From: Streptomyces globosus
GTDB taxonomy: Bacteria; Actinomycetota; Actinomycetes; Streptomycetales; Streptomycetaceae
DNA: 64,000 nt
NCBI RefSeq assembly: GCF_003325375.1
Contig: NZ_CP030862.1
Location: forward strand, 3,599,501-3,663,500
Direction of reading: 5' to 3'
Under the pieces are notes generated by a model. That model was not told the DNA's origin, did not search any database, and was given only the letters and a program-made list of their open reading frames with translations. The position numbers were made by a program, and so were the translations under genes. The first letter of the stretch is position 1. Each line of letters opens with the position of its first letter. Positions 1 to 10,100 of this stretch are shown here, piece after piece.

Positions 1-3000
1 GTGCGGTCGCCGGGCTGGTGCTCGACGGCCGCGCCCGTCGTCCGGTTCCAGCGGATGTACCCCTTCTGGAAGTCCTCGCGCAGGCCGCCCGCGACATCGT
101 ACTCGTCGGAGGTCGGGTACCCGAGGGCGCCCCGCTCGGCGTCCAGCGCGAGCCACTTGCTGCGGATCCCGCCGTGCACCGACCAGGCGCCGGTGGCCCT
201 GGTCCAGAAGATGGAACCGGTCTCGCCCGTCTCGGAACGCTGACGGAAGTGGTTGTAGCGGCCCACCTTGTCCGCCGCGACCCGCTCGTCGGTGACCGGG
301 TAGCCGAGGTAGCCGGCCGGGCCGCCGAGGGACATGTACTTGGCGAAGACAGCCCCGTGGACCTCGAAGGAACCGGTGTCCTTCGAGTAGAAGATGCCGC
401 CCTTGCCCCCGGTGGCTGAGGAGAAGGTGTTGAACCGGCCGCCGTCAAAGGTCGGCGACTCGTCCGAGGTCGGGTAGCCGAGGATGCCCTTCTCCGCGCC
501 GAGGGCGAGCCACTTGGCGCGGATCGAACCCCATACCACCCAGGCGCCGGTACTCGGGTGCCAGTAGATGGAGCCGTTGTCCGCCGTCTGGCCGATGCCG
601 CGAATGTTGATGTAGCGGCCGACCCCGTCGGGGGCGACGAGCACGTCGGTCGAGGGGAAGCCGAGCTTGGCGGTGCCGCCCTTGGCCAGGAACTTGGCCA
701 GGATCGGACCGCACAGGCTGTGCTTGCCGGTGCCGGTGGAGCTGAACTCCCGGCACTCGGACCACGAGGTGCCGCCGAGGACCAGCTGGCGGCCGGCGCC
801 GAAGGCGGAGCCGCCGGCGGGGGCGCGGCCCGGGAACTCGGTGATCCGGCCGTCGCCGTCGCGTGACCACAGGTCCGCGAAGCCGTCGCGCTCGAAGTCG
901 CCGTTGCTCGTCAGGTGCGCGTACGCCGCGCCGGTGAAGCCGCTGCCGAGGGAGGTGGCGCGCACCGCCGGGTCGGCGTAGAGCGTCAGGTCCACGGCCG
1001 TCGGCGAGGCCGGGTCGGTGGCCGGACGGCTGGTGTACTGGTGGATGCTGCCGGACACGGTGTCCCGGGCCCAGATCTCGGGGAGCCCGTCACCGTTGAG
1101 GTCGCCCGGCGCCATCAGCGTCATGTTCTTCCAGTCGGCGTTGCCGAGCAGGATGGGCTCGCTGATCGCGTCGAGGAAGCCGACCGGGGAGCCGAGGTAC
1201 AGCCACAGCTGGTCCCCGGACTTCACCAGCAGGTCGGGCTGGTCCGCCTTCTTCGGGTCGCCGGCCTTCTCGACCTCGACGACCTGGCCGTCGCTGTTGT
1301 CGTCGTTGACGCTGCCGATCGCCAGGACCTGCTCGGCATTGGCCCAGTGGTCGTCGGCGTCGGGGTTGCCGACCTGGAGCTCCATGCGCTCCGCGTCGGC
1401 CTCCTCGATGTCGCCGTTGCCGCGGCCGGGGTAGACGTAGAGGTTCTTGCGCGAGTTGTCCGGGCTCGGCTGCAGGGTGACGAGGTCCTCGTAGTAGTCC
1501 TCGTTCCAGCTGCCGCGGTGGGTCAGCGAGGTGACGTCCGCGAAGGAGCCGCGGTCGAGCTGCCGGGACAAGCCGAACGTGCCGTCGCCCTTGCCGGGGT
1601 GCATCCACAGCTCGCCGGAGCCCGGGTCCACGCTCCACATGTCGACGTTGCCGTCGCCGTTGAGGTCGCCCGGCTTGTCACGCGTCGGGAAGCGCTTGGC
1701 GTAGAACAGGTACTCCTTGAGGTCCGACGGGTTGCCCGAGCCGTCGACGCTGCGCACGAACAGGCGCTGCGGGCCGGCTGTGGTCGGCTCGTAGGGGATC
1801 TCGACGGAGCCGCCCGCGGCGGCCGCCCGCTTCTCCTCGACCTTGGGGTTGGAGTCGGTCCAGTAGCGGTAGGCGACGACGTCCTTGACTCCGTTGGCGC
1901 CCAGGGTGAAGGTGCCCTTGGTCCGGACGAACGGGACCTTCTCCGGGTCGTCGGTGTTCTCGGGGAACTGCGCCGACGTCACGCTCGGCCGCTTGTCGGG
2001 CCGGGTGCGGTCGAAGGTGAAGGTGCACTGGCCGGCCCACGGGCCGGTGGTGACGCCGTCCAGGGTGCGCACGTCCCAGCGGTAGGTGCCGTCGAGCTTG
2101 GCGGCCGGGATGGGCAGCTGGGCGATGTTGCCGTTGGTGACCTTGACCTTGGTCTTGACCGGGCCGTCCCCCACCTTCCAGTAGTGGAACTCGGCGTAGA
2201 GGGAGTTGTCCTCCTTGTCCGTGATCCGGGCGCGCAGGACCACCTGGTCGGTGATGCCGATCACGCCGCCGGTGCACGGCACGGACGGGTCCGTGGAGCG
2301 CTCCTTGGGGGCCGGGGGCGGGGTGTTGAACTTGGTCGAGATCCGGGCGCTGTTCGGGTCGAGCTTGCGCCAGGAGACGTCGACGGTGTCCTTGGCGGCC
2401 TTCAGGCCGAAGGTCCAGCTGCCCCAGTGCTTCTTCGCGGCCTCCGCCACGGCGGACTTGACGTTCAGCTCGATCAGGTCGCCGTCGCCGGGGCAGTTGC
2501 GCCCGCCGTAGGACTGACCGGTGGCGTCCACGAGCCGCTGCCAGTCGGGCTGGTTGTTCCAGGTGGTGGACTTGGAGATGGTGCCGGTGTCCCAGACCTG
2601 GATGTCACCGGACTTGCAGCTCCAGGAGCCGGCCGACTTCTGCTTGATGCGCAGTGTGGACTCCAGGATCTGCTTGTCCCAGTAGTCCTTCATGCCGACC
2701 TGGAAGAAGGTCTTGGCGCAGATGACGGCGTTGCCGTTCCGGGCGTCCTTGGCGCAGCCGACGCGGGCGTCCTTGCTGAGCGTGCCGCCGTTCCAGTAGT
2801 TGGTGCCGGCCGAGGACGGGAAGGCGTTGTGCTTGTACGCGATCGTCCACGCCGTCTTCCACGCGTCCCAGGTCGGGTCGATGACCACCGGGTACGTGGT
2901 GCCGGCCGCGTCCAGCAGTTGCCTGTCGGGCGTCAGCGTGAGCTTCTCGCCCTTGAGCTCGACCCCCAGGTCGGCCTGCTTGGTGCCGTTCGTGATGCCC

Positions 3001-3860
3001 TGGGGCGCGGCGGCGGCCGGGCCGAAGGCTCCGGGGGCCGAGCGCAGGAACTTCGTCCCCGGCGCGGCCGGTACGGCGCCCGCCTGCGGGTTCTCGCCGC
3101 CGGCGTCCCACATCTGCGGCTTGGCCGAGCCGAAGACGGTCTGGCCGGCCGGGTCCACCGCGTGCAGCTGGCCGTCGGCCTCGGCCCGTATGCTCAGGCC
3201 CTCGCCCTTGAGGGTGAAGTCGAGCCGCGACAGGGCCGGGTTGGCGGCGGCCTCGCGGGACTTGACGATCAGGGCGTGCGCGAAGCTGTCCACGTGCGCC
3301 GTGACGCGCAGGTCCACGCCCGGGAGCACCTCGGGGTAGAGGGCGGTGTTGCCCTCGACCGTGGGAGCGGGGAGCGGCTTCGGCCAGGAAAGAGAAACGT
3401 TCCTTCCGTTTTTCGACATCACGGCGAGGGGCGCGTCACCGCCGCCGGAAAAGGCCAGCCCGATGTCCGCCGCCTTCGGCGTCAGCGTGCCGTTCTTTCC
3501 CCGTTCGAGGGTGGCATCCGCCGGAATCAGCTTTCCTGCCTTGCGGACCCGTACGGGTACGAGGGCGCGTTCGGCCGTGAAGGTCCCGTCCGGATTCGCC
3601 CAGACCTCGTCCGTCTCGGTGCGCTGCCCGACGATCTCGACTGGCTTGCCGGTCCGCTTGGCCTCGGCCGCCGCCTTGTTTCCCTCGCCCGCGGCCGCCG
3701 CGCCTTCCGTCCCGGTGGTCTTTCCGGTCTCCCCGGCCGCGGCGGCCACGGGGGCGACCCCGATCAGGCCCACGGTCAGCGCAAGCGTCGTGACCAGCGC
3801 CGACACCTTCCAGCGGGGTGGCGGATCGGTGGCGCGCAGGCGCGCCAGAGGTGGTCTCAC
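1..3860 (-). CDS. Secreted FG-GAP / LGFP-repeat protein, 3' end beyond the window
   Basis: Partial: the frame is still open at base 1. It starts at GTG 3860, preceded by a GAGGA ribosome site five bases upstream. The first ~40 residues form a signal peptide (basic start, hydrophobic stretch, AAAA cleavage region). Roughly residues 330-460 look like a DNRLRE-type domain (WDAWKTAW, TLRIKQKSAGSWSC). Calcium-loop FG-GAP/VCBS-like repeats follow (GDLNGDGNVDMWS, GDLNGDGLPEIWA, DFERDGFADLWS), and then at least four LGFP repeats (LGFPSTD, LGYPTSDE twice, LGYPVTDE). LGFP repeats are known in exported cell-wall proteins of actinobacteria, so an extracellular wall-associated role is likely; the substrate is unknown. 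It diverges from the RHS toxin gene, sharing an AT-rich gap with it. No catalytic motif was recognised. Confidence 0.88.
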   Translation of the reverse strand, partial: MRPPLARLRATDPPPRWKVSALVTTLALTVGLIGVAPVAAAAGETGKTTGTEGAAAAGEGNKAAAEAKRTGKPVEIVGQRTETDEVWANPDGTFTAERALVPVRVRKAGKLIPADATLERGKNGTLTPKAADIGLAFSGGGDAPLAVMSKNGRNVSLSWPKPLPAPTVEGNTALYPEVLPGVDLRVTAHVDSFAHALIVKSREAAANPALSRLDFTLKGEGLSIRAEADGQLHAVDPAGQTVFGSAKPQMWDAGGENPQAGAVPAAPGTKFLRSAPGAFGPAAAAPQGITNGTKQADLGVELKGEKLTLTPDRQLLDAAGTTYPVVIDPTWDAWKTAWTIAYKHNAFPSSAGTNYWNGGTLSKDARVGCAKDARNGNAVICAKTFFQVGMKDYWDKQILESTLRIKQKSAGSWSCKSGDIQVWDTGTISKSTTWNNQPDWQRLVDATGQSYGGRNCPGDGDLIELNVKSAVAEAAKKHWGSWTFGLKAAKDTVDVSWRKLDPNSARISTKFNTPPPAPKERSTDPSVPCTGGVIGITDQVVLRARITDKEDNSLYAEFHYWKVGDGPVKTKVKVTNGNIAQLPIPAAKLDGTYRWDVRTLDGVTTGPWAGQCTFTFDRTRPDKRPSVTSAQFPENTDDPEKVPFVRTKGTFTLGANGVKDVVAYRYWTDSNPKVEEKRAAAAGGSVEIPYEPTTAGPQRLFVRSVDGSGNPSDLKEYLFYAKRFPTRDKPGDLNGDGNVDMWSVDPGSGELWMHPGKGDGTFGLSRQLDRGSFADVTSLTHRGSWNEDYYEDLVTLQPSPDNSRKNLYVYPGRGNGDIEEADAERMELQVGNPDADDHWANAEQVLAIGSVNDDNSDGQVVEVEKAGDPKKADQPDLLVKSGDQLWLYLGSPVGFLDAISEPILLGNADWKNMTLMAPGDLNGDGLPEIWARDTVSGSIHQYTSRPATDPASPTAVDLTLYADPAVRATSLGSGFTGAAYAHLTSNGDFERDGFADLWSRDGDGRITEFPGRAPAGGSAFGAGRQLVLGGTSWSECREFSSTGTGKHSLCGPILAKFLAKGGTAKLGFPSTDVLVAPDGVGRYINIRGIGQTADNGSIYWHPSTGAWVVWGSIRAKWLALGAEKGILGYPTSDESPTFDGGRFNTFSSATGGKGGIFYSKDTGSFEVHGAVFAKYMSLGGPAGYLGYPVTDERVAADKVGRYNHFRQRSETGETGSIFWTRATGAWSVHGGIRSKWLALDAERGALGYPTSDEYDVAGGLREDFQKGYIRWNRTTGAAVEHQPGDR

Positions 3861-4104
3861 GAATGTTCCTCAATGTCGATCCGTGCGTCCGGGGAGAACG
3901 GCTCGGGCGCACGTGTGTTTTTGCGGTCGCCCGAGCTTCTCATGGGATGCGCGTGGGGATTAGTATTCGGAATTCCACCCTCCGTTTCACCCTACATGTA
4001 TGCCCGTTTTGGCCACTTCTGCGGGCCGGAATAAATGATTCCGGCTGGTGGTGGTCCGGGGGCCCCGACAGCTGCTGTTACGTTCTCGGGAGTTGTTCGA
4101 AAGC
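3861..4104. promoter_or_regulatory. AT-rich divergent promoter region
   Basis: This 244-base gap separates two divergent genes for very large secreted proteins and is much richer in A/T than its surroundings, especially from about 3950 on. It should carry promoters in both directions. A perfect TATAAT hexamer lies just beyond it at 4141-4146, with TTCACG 17 bases upstream (4118-4123). It points rightward but would start transcription downstream of the candidate start codons of the RHS gene, so its use is uncertain. Confidence 0.5.
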
Positions 4105-7100
4105 GTGTATATTCTGATTCACGCGCGACCTGTCACGGGATATAATTTGCGTAATCCCTATCGGTACGCTAGCGATGCGCGGCGCAGACGCGCATGGCGC
4201 TGGCCCATTCCACTTCTCGGTATCTCACTCCTCGTCACGGGCCTGAGCGCTCCGGCGGCAACCGCCGCCGACGCGCCGAAGCGGCCCGGCCTCCAGCGCC
4301 TCACCAAGGTCTCGGGCGCGCCGGTCACCGGCAAGCCCGCACCCGCCCCCGGTGAGTCCCAGCGCAACAAGTGGACCGCGCCGCCCAAGGTGGCCTGGCC
4401 CGCGGCCGGGACGGCCGAGGTCGCCGTGCCCGCGACCACGCCAGCCGCCCCGGTGGGCCGGATGTTCGCCGCGCCGTCCGCGGACGGTCCGCTCGCCCCG
4501 GCCGTCACCCAGACGCGCGCCGGATCGCTGCCGGTGCGGGTCTCGGCGGGCAACGCCGTGGCCCAGCGCGAGCAGGCCAGGGCCCAGGGCCGGTCCGCGC
4601 TGAGCGCGGCCCCCTCCGCCGAGCCGCAGCCGGCCTCCGACGTCAAGGTCAAGGTCGACCTCCACGACCGCGCCGCGGCGAGCAAGGCCGGTGTGCCCGG
4701 CGGCCTGCTGCTGTCGGTCAAGCGGACCGACACCGGCAAGGCCGGCGCCCCGGTCTCGGTCGAACTCGACTACAACGCCTTCAAGAACGCCTACGGCGGC
4801 AGCTGGGGTTCCCGGCTGCGCTTCACCGCGCTGCCCGCCTGCGCGCTGACCACACCCGAGCGGGCGGAGTGCCGTACCGGCACTCCCGTGACCGCCACGA
4901 ACGACCCGTACACGGGCACCCTGACGGCCACCTTCGACGCGCCCGCCGCCGCGCCCTCGCCCAGCGCCAAGTCCGGCGCGGCCGCGATGGCCGCCGCGCC
5001 CGCCGCCGCCCCGGCGACGGTGCTGGCCGCCGCTCCGAGCGCGGACGGCGCCAACGGCACGTTCAAGGCCACCTCGCTGAGCCCGACAGGCTCCTGGCAG
5101 GCCGGCGGCTCGGCCGGCGACTTCTCCTGGTCCTACCCGCTGGAGATCCCGGCCTCGCTCGGCGGCCCGAGCCCCTCGCTGGCGCTCGGCTACTCCAGCG
5201 CCGCGATCGACGGCCGCACCTCCGCCTCCTCGCAGCAGACCTCCTGGGTCGGCGACGGCTGGGACCTGGGGTCGAACTACATCGAGCGATCCTTCACCCC
5301 CTGCAGCCAGGACAAGAAGGAAGGCTCGGGGTTCAACAACCCCAAGGACGACACCGGTGACCTCTGCCACGGCGTGAACATGGTCACCATGTCCCTCAAT
5401 GGGGGCTCCACGGTCCTCGTGCGGGATGACAAGAGCGGCCAGTGGCGCCCGGCGACCGACGACGGCTCCCGCGTGGAGCTGCTGACCGGCGCCGACAACG
5501 GTGACAAGAAGGGCGAGCACTGGCGGGTCACCACCGCCCAGGGCATCCAGTTCCACTTCGGCCTGAACAAGGTGCCGGGCTGGACCGCGGGCAAGCCTGT
5601 CACCAACTCCGCCCTCCTGGTCCCCGTCTACGGCAACCACCGCGGCGAGGACTGCTTCAAGCAGGGCGACTTCGCCGGCTCCGTGTGCGACCAGGTCTAC
5701 CGCTGGAACCTCGACTACGTCGTGGACCCGCGCGGCAACGCCATGACCTACTGGTACAAGAAGGAGGTCAACCACTACGGGTCGAACTACAAGATCGCCG
5801 GTGGTTCCACCAACCGCGCCTACGACCGTGCCGGCTGGCTCGACCACATCTCGTACGGCCTGCGCAAGGACAACCTCTTCGCCCCGGCCCCGGCCCAGGT
5901 CGATTTCACCGTCGCCGAACGCTGCCTGAAGACCAAGGCCTTCGACTGCGCCGAGGCGAAGCTGAAGCCGGAGGTCGACTGGAACATCGCCAAGATGTGG
6001 CCGGACACCCCCGGTGACCAGCTGTGCGCCGCCAAGGAGGAGTGCAAGGGCCGGTTCACCCCGACCTTCTTCTCCCGCAAGCGCCTGACGGAGATCACCA
6101 CCAAGGTCTGGGACGGCACCGCCCACAAGGCCGTCGACACCTGGAAACTGACCCAGGACTTCCCGCAGACCGGTGACGGCACCGACTACCCGCTGTGGCT
6201 CGCCGCCATCCAGCACATCGGCAAGAACGACAAGAGCGGCAAGGAGATCGCGCTTCCGCCGGTCACCTTCCGCGGCAAGCAGCTGCCCAACCGCGTCGAC
6301 GGCATGGGCGACGGCAAGCCGCCGTACTACCGCTACCGCATCGAGGCGATCGACACCGAGACCGGTTCGACCGTCAACGTGCAGTTCAAGGAGCCGGAGT
6401 GCCGGGCCGCGAACCCGCGGGTCGTCCCGGACGCTCCCGAGTCCAACACGCTGCGCTGCTTCCCGGTCATCACCGAGATACCGGACCCGAACGACCCCAA
6501 GCGCGAGAAGAAGCTCTACGTCACCGACTGGTTCCACAAGCACGTCGTCGGCCGCGTCCAGGAGGAGGACCGCAACGGCAACTCGCCGACGCGCGTCACC
6601 GAGTACCAGTACCTGGGCAAGCCCGCGTGGGCGTACGACGACGAGACCGAGATGATGCGGCCGGGTACCCGCACGTGGTCGCAGTGGCGCGGCTACGAGC
6701 GCGTACGCACCCTCATCGGCGCGGCACCCGACAAGCGCTCCCAGACCGAGACCCTCTTCTTCCGCGGCCTCGACGGCGACCGCGCGACGCCCGCGGGCGG
6801 CAAGCGCTCCGTCAAGGTCAAGGACTCCGAGGGCAAGGAGATGACCGACCACCGGCTCTTCTCGGGCCAGACCCGCGAGGTCCTCGCCTACAACGGCGAA
6901 GGCGGACAGCTGGAGGCGGCCACCACCTACACCCCGTGGATCCACGGCCCGACCGCGACGCGCGTGCGTCCGGGGATCGAGCCGCTGGAGGCGTACGTCC
7001 GGGGCACCACCGACGTGGGCTCGCGCATCCTGCTGTCGGACAACCGCGGCTGGCGCCGTACGGCCCAGCACACGGAGTTCGACGACCGCGGCCTGCCCAA

Positions 7101-10100
7101 GTGGGTCTCGGACCTCGGCGACGTCGCCGACACCAAGGACGACAGCTGCACCCGCTTCGAGTACGACTCGGACGAGGCGCAGTGGATCATCGGCCGGGAG
7201 AAGCGGGTCGAGACGGTCGGCAAGGCGTGTGACGCGAAGGACGTCAAGCGCCCGGACGACCTCGTCTCCGACGCCCGGATGTTCTACGACGCCGCGGGCA
7301 ACCTGTCGCGCACGGAGTCGCTGTCCGGTTACGCGAACGGCCGGCCGCAGTACACCACCGACGGCTCGGTCACCTTCGACGCGTATGGCCGTCCGAAGAC
7401 CATGACCGACGTCTTCGGCAAGGTCACGAAGATCGACTACTCGCCGGCCGCCGACCAGCTCGTCACCAAGACGGTCACCACCAACCCCCTCGGTCACACC
7501 GAGACGGTGGAGACCGACCGCGGCCGCGGCTCGGTCCTGGTCAAGAAAAACACCAACAACCGGCGCGAGGTCCTGCAGTACGACCCGCTGGGCCGCCTGG
7601 TCAAGGCGTGGTCCCCGAACCGCGACCCCGACACCAAGTCGCCGGACGCCGAGTTCTCCTACGACGTCCGCCCCGACAAGCCGGTGGTCATCTCCACCAA
7701 GAGCCTCCTGGACGACGGCACCTACCGCAGCAGCTACGAGATCTTCGACAGCAGCCTGCGCATCCGCCAGACCCAGATGGAGGCCCTCGGCGGCGGCCGG
7801 GTCATCAGCGACACCTTCTACAACAGCCTCGGCCAGGTCTGGAAGTCCAACGGCGCCTACTACACCGCTGGCACCGCCTCCGGTGAGCAGTTCGCCCCGA
7901 AGGACAAAGAGGTCCCGGCCTCGACCCTGACCCAGTACGACGGATCCGGCCGTCCGACGGCGCAGATCTCCCGCAAGTTCGGCGAGGAGACGTCCCGCAC
8001 GACCACCGTGTACGGCGGCGACAACATCACCGTCGACCCCCCGACCGGCGAGACGCCCACCCGGGCCTTCCTCGACGGCCAGGGCCGCAAGACCGAGCTG
8101 CGCCACTACCGCTCGGACTCGCCGACGGGCGCGTACGACACGACGCGGTACTCGTACGACATCCGCGGCGAGCTGGAGTCGGTCGTCAACGAGGCCGGCG
8201 ACACCTGGTCCTGGGAGTACGACCTCCGCGGGCGCCAGGTCACGATGAAGGACCCCGACAAGGGCACGTCGAGGATGGCCTACGGCAAGGGTGACCGGCT
8301 GGAGTCGATCACCGACGCCCGAGGCAAGACGGTGGCCTTCGCCTATGACGTGCTGGGCCGGACCACGGCGACACACGACGGCTCGCTGGCCGGTCCCAAG
8401 CTCACCGAGACCGTGTACGACACGCTGCCCGGCGCCGTCGGGCTGCCCGTGTCCTCGACGCGCTACGTCAACGGCAACGCGTACACCCAGTCGATCAACG
8501 GCTACGACGAGGAATACCGGCCCACCGGTACCTCGGTGACGATCCCTCAGTCCGAGGGTGCGCTGGCCGGCACGTACACGTTCAACGTCGGCTACCGGCC
8601 CAACACCGGTCTGACGGCATGGACGCAGCAGCCCGCGATCGGCGGACTGCCCGCCGAGCGCATGACCATGACCTACAACCACTTCGAACTCCCCACGGTC
8701 ATGGGTGTCGCGGGGAAGACGTTCGTGGGCAAGGTCGACTACTCGCCGATGGGCGACGTCCTGCGGACGGAGGCGGGGCCCGCCGGGTCCCAGGTGTACT
8801 CGACCAGCTTCTACGACGAGCAGACCCGCCGGCTGACCCGGCAGGTCTACGACCGTGAGAAGGCCCCGGGCCGGATCAGCGACACGTCGTACGAGTACGA
8901 CACCATCGGCAACATCCTCAAGATCACTGACAAGGAGGGGCCGGAAGCCTCCGGCACCACCGACACGCAGTGCTTCGCCTACGACTACATGCGCCGCATG
9001 AGCGACGCGTGGACGGCCACCGACGACTGCGCGGCCAAGCCGGGCGCCGCCGGACCGGGTTCGAAGCCCAAGGTGGGCGGCCCCAACCCGTACTGGTCGT
9101 CCTACAGCTTCGACGCGGCCGGCAACCGCATCAAGGAGGTGCAGCACTCGCCCACCGGCGGGACCGCCAAGGACGTCACGCGCGACTACAAGTACGGCAC
9201 GCCCGGCAAGGCGGCGGCCAACCGCCTGCAGCAGCTCGGCACCACCGGGCCGCAGGGCGTCCGGTCCGACTCGTTCACCTACGACGAGGCCGGCAACACC
9301 GACAAGCGCACCATCCAGGGCAACACCCAGGACTTCGACTGGGACACCGAGGGCCGCCTGGCCAAGGTCACCGAAGGCTCCAAGACCACGGAGTACGTCT
9401 ACGACGTCGGTGGCAACCGGCTGATCAAGCGCGACCCGTCCGGCACCACGCTGTACCTGCCGGGCACCGAGGTGAAGCTCACCCCCGGCGGCAAGGTCGA
9501 GGGCACGCGGTACTACGCCCACCCGGCCGGCCCCGTCATGGTGCGCACCGCCAAGGACGGCGCGGTCTCCACCTCGTACCTGCTCCAGGACCACAACGGC
9601 ACGGCGAACACGAGCGTCGACCAGGCGACCCAGGAGGTCTCCCGGCGCAAGTTCACTCCGTTCGGCGAGGTCCGGGGCACCGCCCCCTCCATCTGGCCCG
9701 ACAAGAAGGGCTTCATCGGCGGGGAGGTGGACGACTCCACGGGGCTGGTCCACCTGGGGGCGCGTGAATTCGACCCGATGACAGGGCGGTTCATCTCCGT
9801 CGACCCGGTGATCGACTTCAACGAGCCCAAGCAGCAGAACCCCTACGCCTACGCGAACAACTCGCCGGTCACCTTCAGTGACCCCAGCGGCTTGTCGATC
9901 GCGCCGCCGGTGATGCCGGTCAAGGACTTCACCGACGCCGAGCTGGCGTGGGCGAACTGGGCGAAGGGCCGCAGCGCCCTCGACGTCGCGCTCGACGTCG
10001 CCGTCGGCATCCTCAAGGACGCCTCCGGCTACAACGACATCAAGGCGTGCCTGGGCGGTGACTGGGGTGCCTGCGGCATGCTCGCGTTCGAGGCGGCACT

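Noticed and set aside
915..4034. A 1,039-codon rightward open frame antisense to the LGFP-repeat gene
   Set aside because: The opposite strand has a signal peptide, ribosome site and recognisable FG-GAP and LGFP repeats; this one has none.
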